From: Dasypus novemcinctus
Lineage: Eukaryota > Chordata > Mammalia > Cingulata > Dasypodidae
Assembly (NCBI RefSeq): GCF_030445035.2
Contig: NC_080673.1
Location: forward strand, 201,808,216 to 201,872,215
Reading direction: 5' to 3'
Length of the DNA: 64,000 nucleotides
Position 1 is the first letter of the stretch, and the number at the start of each line of letters is the position of its first letter. Positions 36,398 through 48,941 of this stretch are shown here, in pieces. The notes beneath the pieces are model-generated. The model ran no database searches and was not told the origin of the DNA. It was given only the letters and a program-made list of their open reading frames with translations. A program made the translations under genes and the position numbers.

Positions 36398-36990
36398 CAA
36401 CCACCACACCAGGGAACCGAGAGTGCCTACAACTGTAAGCTAGAGAATCGCATCCATCATCCATGTGGGACTAAGCCCCCTCTCGATATAGAGGTGGAAT
36501 GGACATCACCATCCCAGGGTCCATAGGATGGAGGAATAGAGTATGGATTAGAGTGAGCTTGCTGGTATTCTACTATAGAATTATTGTGACTAGTAATGGA
36601 AGAAACTGTAGCATTGATGTGGAGAAAGTAGCCACAGGAGGTGCTGAGGGCAGGGAGAGGGAAGAAGGGATATGATAGGGGGGCATTTTTGGGACTTGGA
36701 GTTGTCCTAAATGATATTGAAGGAACAGATGCTGGACATTATATATCCTGGCATAACCCACTGAATGGACTGGGGGAGAGTGTAAAGTACAATGTAAACC
36801 ACTATCCATGTGGTGCAGCAGTGCTCCAAACTGTATTCACCAAATGCAATGAATGTGCCACGATGATGAAAGAGGTGGTTGATGTGGGAGGAGTGGGGGT
36901 GGGTGGGGGGTGGGAACCTTTCATATTTTTTAATGTAACATTTTTCATGATCTCTATATCTTCAAAAAAATACAATAAAAAGAGAAAAAG
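36398..36990 (+). mobile_element. Long non-coding retroposon family, copy G (5' truncated)
   Basis: About 590 bases matching the 3' half of copy F, from 'acaaccaccacaccaggga' to the G-rich run (36893-36912), 'aatgtaacatttttcatgat' and an A-rich end. No clear target duplication was found. Confidence 0.8.
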
Positions 36991-39336
36991 GAAAAAAAAT
37001 ACTGTGGTGAAAATGTGGCAAGCTACCTGAGGGTCAAAGTCATTTCGTCCCCTCCCTGAGCCCAAGGACAAAGCCCCTGGGAGGGAGCCCAGCCCTGCAG
37101 TCACAGACCCGCCTGGCTCCACCGGCTCCCTCCTTCCCATCATACTAAGATCCCCACCTGCTTCCTTCAGGCCTCCAAGCCTGATGATGCTATTTCCCAA
37201 CTTGCACTCCCTGCTTGGACCTCCAGGTTCATCTTCCAGGTGATGCTCCTTGGGGAAGTTCTCCTGGGGTGCTCCCCAGAAAGAGGGGGACGCCATCCTC
37301 ACTGCTTCCTAACACCTGGCAGACGGTTCCCTGCGGCCCTCACTGCTGCCCCCTTCTCAAGACCTTCACTCCTTCCCTCATTCGTATTCGCTGAACACAT
37401 ATTTACTAATTCTCTACCAGGTGCCAAGCACTCAGCAAACGTTTGAAAGGGAAGTGAGTTAATGAGTCCTTTATCAGCCAGGGGAAGCCTGGGTGCAGCA
37501 GTGGCAGGAACACGGGCTGCAGCGTTGGGGGTACCTGAGTTAGAATCTGGCCCTGCTAGTCGCTGAGCTGGGTGAGTTTGAGGGAGTTACTCACTTAGAG
37601 ACCAGTTCCCCCTGTAGCCCCTTCTGATTCCAAGAGGGTGGGAGTCAGTGAAGATCTAAGTGGAAGAAACGGCACGCAAGGCCCTCACTTCTTAGCAATC
37701 ATTTTGGTTCCCCTGCTATCCACAAAGGAATCTGGCAGAGACTTTGAGTGTCCATCCGAACCCTTTTTCCCATGCTGTTTTACTACAGAACCCCACTTTG
37801 GGAGGACGGCAGTTTAAAATAGCATATTTCATCCTCCCTTGCAGCTGGGGGTGGTCACATGACTCAGTCCTGATCCAGTACTTGCCAGCAGACATTCAGA
37901 GACTGGGCTTCTGGGAATTCTCCTGAAGGGGATGGCACAGCTGGTCTATTTTGCTCTTATCTGCTCTCCTTCTATGGACCTCAAGTGAGGATGTTATGAT
38001 TGGAGTTGCAGCAGCTGTCTTGGGACTGTGAGGTACCCTAGAGGCTGGAAGCCATGTGGCTAGAATGGCAGAGAAGAATAACAGAAGGACCCCAGGGCAT
38101 TCGTGACATTCCTGGGGCAACTGTACCAGCCTGGACAGTCCACCACTGAACTGTACATTCCGTGAGGGAAAATTAAACTCATATCTTATTTAAATCAGTA
38201 TTATCTGGGATTGTCTGTTCCATGCAGTTGAACTCTGAGACTTGGACTATGTCCAGAACATTCAAAGCCATCCAGTCGCAGCAGAGTGCAATAATTGGTA
38301 GGAAGGTGGATTTAATGATTTATGATTATTATATAAAGTGAGTTTTAGATACTCCTAACCCAGAAATAAGCTAGAAGACAAAATATGAAAATTACATTCC
38401 TTATTCCAAACCTGATTTATATATCACATTTTGTGTTATCTTATTACAAAGGCACTAGAGATTCATTTAAACAAATCTGGAAGCTACTCAAAAGCACAAA
38501 GGAAAAAAAACAACAACAAAATAAAATACTTGTAATCAACCTTACATGGACAAGCAATGTTAGTGGTTTGCTCTACTCTCTTCAAATTCTTTTTATTTAT
38601 ATATACACATTTAATACATGACTCGTTTCTTCCTCCCCTCCTTGGTTGCCTGCCTTGCTTCTTCCCTCCCTCTCTCCCTCCTTCCTTTTTTCCCCTCATC
38701 CTCCCTTCCTACCGCTTTCATGTTCGTTTATTGAATAGACATCGACTGAATGCTAGTCATTCAACCCTGCTCCTTTTTCACTTGCCCTATTTGCTGTTTT
38801 CCCATGCCACAAAATATTAATTCACATAATTGAAAAGCTGAATAGCAACAATTAAGCCAGCATAGGCTATCTGGCCTTACACTATCATCATATCCATACC
38901 ACCCCACAATCAGCCACCCTGATGAAGTGCTTAGTACGTGCGAGGCGTGGAAGGTGCTCTCTAGTCTCCTCCTCACGAGCATCTTGGAATGGGTGCTATT
39001 TTTTACCTTTGGTTTATAGATGAGTAAAATGAATGGTAGGAGGGTGAGGACCTCGCCCAGGGCCCCACGGCTAGTCTAGGGGAGGCAGAGTCCCAAGTCC
39101 AAGTGGGCTCCCATCCTGCTACGTGCTATCCCTTTATGCCAAGTTCTCAGACATTGTGCTGAGCCCTGGACCTCGAGTCGTTCTGACCCGCAACCAGCCT
39201 GCAAGAGAACGCGCTCAGCTTTACTAAGGAGGAAACTGACGCTGTGAGAGATTAAGTCACCTGCCTGGTGTGAAACCCCAAGAAAGTGATAAAAACAGGA
39301 ATAAACCCTGGTCTCTCTTGTGTCTGTGTTTTTTTA
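36991..39336. other. Mixed ancient repeats, no gene
   Basis: MIR-type relics lie at about 37490-37640 (plus) and, on the minus strand, at about 38990-39130 and 39140-39280. An LTR-like block with an AAATTAAA-type end lies at about 37730-38200. A (CTTC)n tract is at about 38630-38705, and an L2-like end near 38715-38760. The rest is unassigned. Confidence 0.45.
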
Positions 39337-39757
39337 TTTTATTTTAAAGATTTATTTATTTCTCTTCCCTTCTCCCACCCCCCCTCCCCCCGCCCCAGTT
39401 GTCTGTTCTCTGTGTCTATTTTGCTGCGTGTTCTTCGTCCGCCTCTGTTGTTGTCAGCAGCATGGGAATCTGTGTTTCCTTTCGTTGCGTCATCTTATTG
39501 TGTCAGCTCTTCCGTGTATGCGGCACCATTCTTGGGCAGGCTGCACTTTCTTTGGCGCTGGGTGGCTCTCCCTATGGGGTACACTCCTTGTGCGTGGGGC
39601 TCTCCTACGCGGGGGACACCCCTGCGTGGCAGGCACTCCTTGCGCGCATGAGCACTGCATGAGCCAGCTCCACACGGGTCAAGGAGGCCCGGGGTTTGAA
39701 CCACGGACCTCCCATGTGGTAGGCGGACGCCCTAACCACTGGGCCAAGTCCACTTAC
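39337..39757 (-). mobile_element. DAS SINE, antisense
   Basis: Minus-strand DAS SINE flanked by CTGTGTTTTTTTA (39324-39336 and 39758-39770). Its head (complement of 'gggccaagtccactt') is at the right edge and its A-tail at the left. A and B boxes are present on the minus strand. Open frames across it are SINE shadows. Confidence 0.92.
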
Positions 39758-39770
39758 CTGTGTTTTTTTA

Positions 39771-40200
39771 AATAAAAGTAATATATGTACATAATTTAAA
39801 GGAAAATGATTTAATAAATTTTATGACAGAAGATAGCAGTCTTCTACCCCTAATTGCTCTTCCCCAGAAGCAGCTACTTTCAGTTGTTTACTTATTAATT
39901 CTGTGGTATTAACATTTATATTTCTAAAGGACATACTGTAACTTAACATCTTGTTATAGATATCATATATTAACACGCTGCTATGGGGGATGAGGCTTTA
40001 GCTCTCTTACACACACACAAATTCTCTCACACACACACACCTTTCTCTCTCCATTTATCTACTGCAATTAAAGCATAGGCTTAGGCAAATACTCAGTATT
40101 TACATTACTATAACTAACAAAATTTTATTTCAAGCTGAGCCATGAAGTGCATTTTTATTCCATCTCCTTTTTCTGTGTGTAATCTTTTGTTTTCCCTAGA
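39771..40200. other. AT-rich unassigned DNA with CA repeats
   Basis: Interrupted (CA)n at 40008-40042. No gene or confident repeat family. Confidence 0.4.
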
Positions 40201-41170
40201 GTTTAATTAACTTGTTTTGTAGTTATGTTAAAAGATGAAAAGTGTTCTAACGTTTTGGACATACATACTAAAAGATTTATGGATGAAATGATATGATATC
40301 TGGGATCTGCTTCAAAATAGTATGGAAGGATTTCTGACTGTAATCGAGTGACAGAGCCTAAAATAGACTCTGAACTTCAACAGCTAGAGAATTGGACAAA
40401 ATGCACGCATCCACTATTTTCAGACATTGGGCATCAGTGGAAGAGGCCTGTGATATCTGAAAGAAGGAAAATTAATGAGAAGAGCCCTACACCTGCTCTA
40501 AGTTAGGGCCGCAGATGTGAGAAGGAACCCCAGGCTGAGCCCAGCAGTCTCCATGAACTGAGGTGACAGAGGATGGGATTTGGGGGAGGCTGAGGTGACT
40601 AGAACTTAAGAGGCAGAACCCTGGAGAGTGGGGGAGAGCCAGGGTGTGCTTGCGCTCAGCAGAAGGATGTGCTTAAGTCTTTGAACACTAATCTGTGCAG
40701 GCACAAGAGGAACCTGATGGGGGCGGGGGGAAAAGTATTAGAAAGAAATCGTTTCAAATGATCAAACAATTTCTGAAGTTCACAAGGCCTGGGAATATGT
40801 ACATTCTTACCAGTCGGCTTGTAATGCATCAGCTGGAGTCCTCTGACGGATGTTAGCTTAGTAGCTGGACAAATGAGCTGCTCTGGATTTACCATGGCAA
40901 AGCTTAGAACCAACCTATCTACACAGGCAGGAAGATTAGTGGTTGCCTTGAGCCTGGGAGGGTAGGGAAGAGCATGGGAATTCCAGGAAGGGATGGTGAA
41001 TGGGATATGTACAAGGTTTCTTTATGGGGTGATGGAAAGTTTTAAAAATTATATTAGATTACACTTATGATTACACAACTTGTAAATATAATGAAAACAC
41101 TGAACTGCACATTTTAAATGGTGTACTGTGTGGTATGTAAATAATATCTCAATAAAGCTGTATAAAAAAG
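40201..41170 (+). mobile_element. L1M-type 3' region fragment
   Basis: From 'aaaagatttatggatgaaat' through 'gattagtggttgccttgagc' to 'tatctcaataaagctgta', the sequence reads as an old L1 3'UTR in plus orientation, with unassigned stretches (about 40400-40900) inside. Confidence 0.55.
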
Positions 41171-42260
41171 CAAGCCTTAAACAACTCAAAAGGATCCCAA
41201 ATAATTTAACTGTAAGGAGAACAAAGCCCAAAATTATTTAAAGGAGTACAACAAAATATAGCACCCCAGTAATGTAAAATTCCAAATATCTGGTATCATC
41301 AAAATATTACCAGACAAAGCAGTAGAAAAATACAAACCATAAGCAAGACAAAAATAAATCAATAGAAACTGACCTGGAAATGATTGACATAATAGAACTC
41401 ACAAATGAGGACATTCAACGAGCTACGATATATTCCTCACATGCTCAAAAGTGAAGGAGAAATTATCAACATGATGAAAATAACTAAAAGGAATGACTCT
41501 TGGTTTCAGCTACAACATGTAATGACCTTGGAAGTCATATTTCCTATTCTTATACAAGGGAAAAGCAGAACAAATTAAAACTCCACAACTTTTCTTGTAC
41601 CTATCAGAGAATGGAGACAAATGATCAGTCCAAAATCTAGAGACATGCAAATCTAGAGAGTTGTGGCTGAGGTCTCTCTTCCTGGGGTTAGAAGCTGCTG
41701 GAACCATCAACTGGCAGGAATACTTAAACAGGGCTGAGTGTGGACTCACATGAGCGTCATATACTCCTGTGGGTTGCAGTCTTAGGGGATCCCCCATGCT
41801 TTTCTGGGTTTTGTCTCCAGGAAGCCCACTGGGTTCCCACAAGAGCCAAGGGTCCTCTCCCCCATGGCTCTGTCAGGGGGAGGCAGAATGTGGCCATTGT
41901 GAAATATACCCAGAGCTTTCTCCATAGCAGAGGCCCACCCTGCAGGGGAAGGGTCTTAACAGAGCCTTCTGCCACCTGAGAGAAAGGCATTTCCCTGACT
42001 CTAGCCCCCTCTAGCCTTCTTGTCTCACCTAGAGATGGGGGCAGAGACGCTAAGAAGCAATTGCCAAGATCACAACCCAGGGATGCAGGCACACTACAAG
42101 ACTGTCATTTTATCTTAAGATTGTAGAATATTCCTCTTCCCCCATGATTTACCACCATACCCACAGAGTACCAATAAGGTGGGGGAGGAGATGCTAAGAA
42201 GCAATTGCCAAGGTCACAGCCCAGGGATGCAGGCATGCTACAGAAAGAAAAAAGAATGAA
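41171..42260. other. Old L1-like tract, then unassigned DNA
   Basis: 41170-41640 is A-rich and probably an old L1 tail or ORF1 fragment. 41650-42110 is unassigned, with a near-repeat of 'gctaagaagcaattgccaag' at 42048 and 42192, suggesting a local duplication of about 140 bases. Frames over 41510-42092 show no domain. Confidence 0.4.
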
Positions 42261-43690
42261 AAGTGATCACAGCCTAGGAGACTTGTGGGACACCATCAAG
42301 CATGCCAATATATGCACCATGGAAGTCCCAGAAGGAGCAGAGAGAAAGAGGAAGGGGAATATTCAAAGAAATAATGGCAGAAAAATCCCCCAATTTAACC
42401 AAAGACATGAATGTGCACAGTCAAGCATCCTGACAAACGCCAAACACAATAAACTGTAAAAGAACCATGGCCTGACACACTGTAGTCAAACCATTGAATG
42501 CCTGCCAAGAATTTTAAAACTGGCAATACTTCCTTTCAAAAATGAGGGAGAGATGAAGACATTCCCAGGTAAACAAAAGCAGAGGGAGTTCATCACCAAC
42601 AGACCTGCCCTACAAGCAATGTTAAAGGGCGTCCTTCAGACAGAAAAGAAAGGACACTAGACTGTGAATCAGTACAGAATACGTACATACAGTAAATGTA
42701 ACCATGAGTACTTATAAACACTAGTAGTATTAGAGTGTATTTTACTGTAATGAGGTACCATTAATAGTGTATTTTATTGTAATGAGATACCATTAATAGT
42801 AGCCCACAAGAAGGGCTATTAAAAATGGAAAATAAGCATTGGAGAGGATGGGAATGTAATATGATGCTGCCACTGTGGAAAATGGTTTGGTAGTTACCCA
42901 GAAAGTTAAGTATAAAATTATCATATGACCTGACAATTCTGCTTCTAGGTATAGACCCCAAAGAATTGAAAGCAGCATCTCAAACAGATATTTGCACACC
43001 AATGTTCATAGTGACATCATCTACAATCATCAAAAGATGGAAGTGACCCAGATGAATGTATAAACAAAATGTGGTATATGCATACAATGGAATATTATTC
43101 AGCCACAAAGAGGAAGGAAGTTCTAAAATATGTGTCAACATGGATGAAACTTGAAGACATCACGTTGAGTGAAATAAGCCAGAGGCAAATAGACAAATAT
43201 TGTAGGGGTCTACTTACATGAAATAATTAGAATATGAAAATTCGTACAAAATAGAGTTCAGATTGTTGGGGGACAGGGTAGGAATAGGGAGTAGGGCAAT
43301 AATGCTTAATTATTGCAGAGTTTGTTTGGGGGGATAGAAGAGTTTTGGTGATAGTTGGTGTTGATGGTAGCACAACACTGTGAACATAACTAACATCACT
43401 GACTTGTAATTTGAAAGTGGTTAAAATGGGAAATTTTAAGTTGTATATGTTACCAGAATAAAAATCTTTAAAAAAAACCAAACCATACATTTGTACAACA
43501 CAAATGAGCCCTAATGTAAACTAGACTATAGTATAATTACAATGATATTGTTTCATCAATTGTAACAGAACTACTACATTTTTGCAGACTGTTAATAGGG
43601 AAGACTGGAGGGCAGTATATGGGAACTCTATACTTTCTGCATGATTTTTTGTAAAACTATAATATATCTAATAAAAAAGAAGAAAAAAAT
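42261..43690 (+). mobile_element. L1 fragment with internal deletion (ORF1, ORF2 end, 3'UTR)
   Basis: ORF1 sequence (about 42270-42700, encoding MEVPEGAERKRKG) joins directly to the ORF2 C-terminal region (about 42780-43220) and an L1M 3'UTR (about 43240-43690). The bulk of ORF2 is missing. Numerous stops are present. Confidence 0.75.
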
Positions 43691-44371
43691 GAATGGTGAC
43701 ATTCTTGGACCCAAGGTTCCTACCATTTCGTATACAACTTCTGCAAAAATCTAGACTATTGCATGTTAATGTGTAATAGTATTTACTAAAGACTCAAATC
43801 AGTCAACCCTCCCCTATGGAAGACTTTATAATAGCATTATTCTAGAAACCAAGGAGACTACAATTGTGTCTCTTGAGAGCACTGTCATTCCAACTAATGT
43901 AATTGGTCAGTAACTGCATGAAATTGTCAGACACTAGAAAACATCTCAATAAAAGATGGGCATTTAGCTTTAAAGCACAAAAACAAACAAACAAAAAAAC
44001 CCCAGAAACAGCTAAACTGGGCTCAACTGCACCTCTCTGTCTTGTTCTGAATATTATTTAGTCAATAAAGAACACAGCTGTGCCCCAAACACATCCCAGG
44101 CACTGTGCTGTTTTTCATAAATGTGCAGTAAAGCATGAGTCGTAAAGAAAGAAAGAAAAAAGAAAGGCCAGGTGGCATGCCCAAGCATACCGGGCTCACA
44201 AGTAGTGGAGCAGGATTTGAACTGCAGTCTGCTTACTCTGAAGTCCGCAGGGGTCCATACTGCTATGGTATGGGTGAAAATCCCTGCCCGCTGTCCTCTG
44301 TCCACTCCTGGGGCCTTCTGGTGGGAAAACCGGGCCCATCTAATCTTTCCCGCATTGCTTTCCCGTATGTA
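43691..44371. other. Unassigned DNA left of the solo LTR
   Basis: AT-rich, with an A-rich run near 43978-44000 and possible MIR-like text at about 44180-44260 (minus). No gene was seen. Confidence 0.4.
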
Positions 44372-44377
44372 GGGAAC

Positions 44378-45255
44378 TGCGGCGGCTTGCTCGGTCGGTA
44401 GAGGTGGGGTCTGGCTGCGGACGAGGGGTCGGTCCAGCTCTGGACGAGGGGTCGGTCCCACTTGGGACGAGGGGTCGGTCCGGCAGCAGTCGAGGGATCG
44501 GTCTCACAGGGGTTGCGCGGTTCGGCTGACGGGGTCGCCCGGCGAAGCCGGTGACAAAGGGGTCGCCCGGAGAAGCAGGCGACGAAGGGGTCGCCCGGAG
44601 AAGCAGGCGACGAACTGGGGACAAGGGAGGCCAGGCCCTTGTCGGGGGCTCTCAGGACTGGAGGGCACACGGCAGAAGAACTACCGCGGAGACAAGGTAA
44701 ACACGCAAGTCCACTTTACTGAGGGAGAGGCAACAGTTTTATAGGGGCTGGGGAAGGCTGATTGGTCGAAGCCACGCCCTGTTCTGATTGGTTGCCGGCG
44801 AAAGGTCAGTGGGCGGTACCGGATGGGGGAGGGGTGGTGGTTAGGGATTGGCTGTCGCTGTTGCTGGGGGAAGGGGCAGGGTTTAGGGATTGGTGGCTGC
44901 TGTTGCTGGGGTGGAGGGCAGACTTGAGTTTCCCGCCCACGCCTGGCTGTTGCTGCTGTCGGGGGAGGGGAAAAGGGCAGACTGGAATTTTCTGCCCTGC
45001 GCCTGCGCAGGGAGAAGGAAGAAGAAGGGTGCCGCCCCACAGGCATCGTGTGGCGCCATCCGGGAGGAGGGCGGCCGTGGAAGCATGGCTGCCGAGAAGG
45101 GGAGACCCGAGGGCACTCTGCGCCCATGCCGAGCTCCCTTCAGGGGTGGCGGTGAGTCCGACCAGCCACCCTATTATGGGGGCAGCGGCTTGGCCTGCCG
45201 TGGCTGCTCCCCCGCCAGGCCAGCAAACCACACTTCAGCCCGAGGGGTGACCATA
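44378..45255 (-). mobile_element. Solo LTR copy A, class II (ERVK-like), 878 bp
   Basis: A GC- and CpG-rich solo LTR in minus orientation, flanked by perfect 6-bp duplications GGGAAC (44372-44377 and 45256-45261). The plus-strand ends are TGCGGCGG and GACCATA; copy B ends GACCGCA, so A has a decayed terminus. On the minus strand a TATAAAA box (44737-44743) is followed closely by AGTAAA, a mutated polyadenylation hexamer. The close TATA/hexamer spacing suits a short-R betaretrovirus-type LTR. Internal tandem repeats (units around GACGAGGGGTCGGTCC, and GGGGTCGCCCGGAGAAGCAG) vary between copies. Long open frames here on both strands are compositional. Confidence 0.85.
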
Positions 45256-45261
45256 GGGAAC

Positions 45262-46539
45262 CGTGGTTGTGCACAGCCTGCAGCTGGGAGCAAGGCATGC
45301 CTCCTGCCCCGCACAGGCCCTTGTTTCCTAGCTGCAGCACGCAGGCAGAAACTCCAAATGAAACTTGACTTTCTGGTTGCCAGTGAAAACGGGATGTCCC
45401 AGGGTTTAATGTTAGGAGACCTGGGTTCAAACGGGGCAAGGGACAAGCTTTCCTGTAAAACTATAAGCTGCATCTCAGCTTCCTCGGTTGCAACACAGGA
45501 AAATGAAACCCACCTGTGGATTAGTGACATTAAGTGGGCTGGAGCAGCTGGAAGGGCCTAGCAGCGAGCATGAATTAGCCGCTTCCTCAGGATTCCTTTC
45601 TGCTATAACTACCAACGTTTTTGCGTGCTGCCTCAGCTTCCTTCTCACCTTGGCTGAGCCACTTGCCTCAACACTGCCCTTAGGCCTGATTGATCAGCAG
45701 CTTTCCCTCAGAGCCCCCCACATCTCACCCCAAACCTTCAATTCGCCCCAAATGATAAGCTCCCCTTCCCCAGCTCCCTCAACCCTCAGTCCCTTCCCCT
45801 TTTCACACGTTTGCTTTCGACACACTGATCCTTCGCTCCTGCAGGCAATCTCCTAACCTTCACTCCTGGACCCAGTAAATGCACAGGCCTAGGGCCCTCT
45901 TGCTCTACCTGCATGCTCCCCCCCTGCTGGTTGAGCCCCCACCCCCAGCCGATGGTGCTTCCCTCAATCCCTTGTGCTCCCCCCTCCTCCCAGGACCTGT
46001 AACAATTTATCTTTTCTCATGCATCATGGCCTCAGTTTACCATTGTCTTGCCCCTGACCTCTACCTGGACACAAATTTAAAATCCCAACCAAACTGGAAA
46101 CCTCTTCTCTTCCCCTTGCCAATGAGACCACATTGGCCTCCACCGCAGCTGTGGGCACATAAAAGCACTTTTTAAACATCAGGGGTTTTCTACAGCCTAC
46201 CTGCTGGCCAGTGTGTCTGAGGGCTCTCGGGGTCCACTGATCACAGAAGGGGCCGGGGGCATTCGAGAGCTGGAGGGCTCTGAAGCCCTGGTGTGTCCTG
46301 ATTTTGCTGCAGACCAGCTTGACAACCTTGCACAAAACACATCACTTTTTTAAGCCTCTGAATTTCCTCACTTATAAATGGGAAGTACAATGCTCATTTG
46401 AACTGGGATCTTATATCCCAGTGGCAAATACTGTTCAGCAAGGGGGCCAATCTATATGTCAAAGATGGCAATAGGTTGTCCAAATATGACAAGTCACTAA
46501 CAACTAATCACATGAAGTAAAACGGATTCCACTGAGAAG
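45262..46539. other. Region downstream of EVC2 with MIR relics
   Basis: MIR-type sequence at about 45400-45540 and 46290-46440 (plus). A Pro/Leu-rich composition over 45600-46150 gives open frames on both strands with no domain. No second gene was identified between the solo LTR and the EVC2 3' end. Confidence 0.45.
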
Positions 46540-46983
46540 ACCTTTGTTGAACACACATTTATTACTTAAAGTTTCCTCTATAAAAATGGAGTATGCAACA
46601 AACGCAAACCACAGAACAGGGAACCCTGCCCTTGACCCGTACTCCATAACCCAGCCAGGCAACATGAATGATGGTGAGGAAGGGGGGCTTCCAACAGATC
46701 CGTGGTGAGGTGGGGCTGGAAGCAGCATGTGTTGAGGAGGTGGTCCCAGGTTTCATCAAGTGCCTTGTGATGCGGAGAGTGAGCCACCTGGAAACTCAGA
46801 AGGCCCAGATTAAAGAGAGAACTTGGAAGGCTGGGGGTGGTAGGCTGTCGCTCGGGAGTGTCTGTGTATTTCTGCCTTGCAATTTGTATTTGCAAGTTGT
46901 ACCCTCTAAACAAAAAACACCGGTGGGAAGGAGAATATCAATGCTTCTGTCTTCAGACTCTCCTTGTGAAGCTTTCCCAGCGT
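46540..46983 (-). other. EVC2: Putative EVC2 3'UTR and polyadenylation signal
   Basis: About 440 bases follow the EVC2 stop before a minus-strand AATAAA at 46558-46563, with cleavage expected around 46530-46548. Position and spacing suit a short 3'UTR, but one hexamer is weak evidence and a distal site cannot be excluded. The interval has no repeat I recognise. A MIR relic begins just beyond it. Confidence 0.5.
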
Positions 46984-47254
46984 CTAGTCCAAGCTCGAGG
47001 CCCAGGTGGCCTTTTTGGCATTCAGAAAGTTCTTCTTCTTCTTCCTGGGAGGAGCGTGCAAAGAGATCTCTGGCTCCTTTGGGTTTCTGAATATAAAAAG
47101 CTTTTCGCCCGTGTTCAGTAAGTCAATGGCTTCTGCCCCAACAACGGGCAATGGGACCGGTTCCCCGATGGGTTCCAAGGACAGGTGGGGCCAACTTCCT
47201 TTTCCAGAGAATCCCATCCTCTCTGTGAGAGGGAGACACACCTTCTTTAATATG
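46984..47254 (-). CDS. EVC2: EVC2 terminal coding exon with C-terminal tail and stop
   Basis: The last coding exon, 271 nt: one base completing Ser, 89 codons, and a TAG stop at 46984-46986. The acceptor TTCTTTCCTTAG precedes 47254 on the minus strand. It encodes ILKKVCLPLTERMGFSGKGS, then a Pro/Val segment, then DLLNTGEKLFIFRNPKEPEI, and ends with a basic KKKK cluster and a short variable tail. In human EVC2 this tail contains the W region, which tethers the EVC-EVC2 complex at the ciliary EvC zone through EFCAB7-IQCE; truncations in the last exon cause dominant Weyers acrofacial dysostosis. The key NTGEKLFIFRNPKEP block is intact. The basic run has four Lys where I recall three in human, and the last few residues differ. 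The frame stays open above the acceptor, but that part does not match EVC2. Confidence 0.94.
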
Positions 47255-48941
47255 CTAAGGAAAGAACAGAAGATCAAAGGTGACATTTTTGACCACTGAT
47301 CCCCTGAGCCTTTGGACAGAGTTCTCCAGTCCTGGAGGCCCCAGTGAAATGCTGTTTTAAAGGAAGGCTTTTCCCTTGGTCACCACAGGGCCCCCAAGTT
47401 ACTTGACGCCTGTGGCAGTGGGCGCTGCAGTGGCTCACGACTGTTACCTTTCAGTTTTGGGAGCCAGAGGTCAGCACATTGTAAAGCTCAAGCTCCACCA
47501 TGGTGGAGCATTCCCATTAAAAGGGGGGCTGATGAAACCCAGCAAGTTAGGAAGTTAAGCAAGAGAAGGGGAAGGCTCGGAGCCTGGCCGGGAAAAGCAC
47601 CGCGGCATCGGTGTAAAGAATGGTCCAGCCCCCACTTCCTAGCTGCTCTTGATAAAGGCCATGACTCACCCTGAGAGCCCTAGAAAGCCTGCAAGCTACA
47701 AGGCTCTCTCACTGCCCCGGCAGGGCAGGACAGACACACTGGGAGTCGACCCCCCCGGAAGTCAATGGCAGGCCCACCTTCCGGAAGTCAGGGGGCAGAT
47801 TCGGCTGCCCGCGCATCACCACTGACTCCTGCCCTTGCAGCTAGTGATGAGTCTGAGCCAGGATTCAAACCCAGCTGTGTGACTCCACAGTCCCTTTCCA
47901 CCGTGTGTCCACAGAGCCTTTGGCCGAGCAAGGCCAGCACGGTGAGCTGGCGCCGTGGGACGTCTGCCCCTTCCCTTGACGGGCACCCCCTCCATTGCCA
48001 CTGGAGCAGCAGAGGAAGGCCTTCGCTCCCGTCCCATACTCGAGCAACTGCTCCTGGGTCCCTTGGTGAAGGGCTGTCACTTTTTATAGTTGGAATTTAA
48101 TTTTGTTGGTTCTGGCTCCATTTTTTCAATCTAATTTTTTTCTTGGGGACTAAATTCTGAAATCCAATCGAGTCTCCAGGGTGCCAAGATGTTTATCGCC
48201 GATAGTGCAGCCCCAGCTCAGCATCTACACTTGAGCTCTGAGAAACAAACTGTGGAGGAGGGCAGGGCTCTGGCTGGAAACACACACTGGGTATGTATGT
48301 GTGCCCTGTTATGACTCTACCTAATGCTATTCTTTTTCCAAATCTTCTCTAATAGAATCATAAGAGACAGCTGGTCAACTGTTTGCGGCCATCTAAAAAT
48401 ACCCAGCCCCTAGCTTGCCTCTCATCTCTAAGGTGGTACAATAACCACGGCCAAAAAAATTAAAAAGGCCTTCAATGGAGTGAATAGAGCACTGGACTGG
48501 AAGTCTAGGGGAATCTTGGGGGGTGGGGGGCATTTGGATGATTCCAGCTTCTGTGGCCGCTATTTCCCAGCTGCAGACTTGGGGTCTCCCACTTGACCTC
48601 AAGGGGCTTCTCTTTTTTCTGGAGGGGGGGAGGCTCCAAAGCGACAGAAGAGGAGAAGGGGCTTTGGAAACTAAGAAGCCCAGCAGCCTAGACCGAATCA
48701 TTCTCCTTCTAATTAGGTTCCATTTAGAAACAACCATTAGTTAAAATAAATACAGTAATTAAAATGCTAATCAATGTTAAGAGAACTGTTCTCTTCCCTG
48801 ATAGCTACAGGCTTATCTTCAGCTTCTACACTAATCCCTCTTTGAATAAAGATAAGGGGTCTTGAGGGAAGGAACGGGTGCAGCAAAGCCCCTCCACCCC
48901 ACCTGCACCTCCCTCTCCAGCCCACCGAGAAGGCCCCTCAC
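47255..48941 (-). other. EVC2: EVC2 intron before the terminal exon
   Basis: An intron of about 1.7 kb between exons 48942-49043 and 46984-47254. It holds a MIR relic near 47830-47910 and otherwise unassigned sequence. Short frames inside show no exon-like conservation. Confidence 0.7.

Noticed and set aside
44400-44620. Regularly spaced GC-rich repeats resembling a CRISPR array
   Set aside because: Units are contiguous minisatellites without unique spacers, in a mammalian LTR.
44762-45561. Long open frames (up to 223 codons) on both strands in the GC-rich block
   Set aside because: They lie in the solo LTR, have compositional Gly/Arg/Pro bias, recur in the second LTR copy and show no domain.
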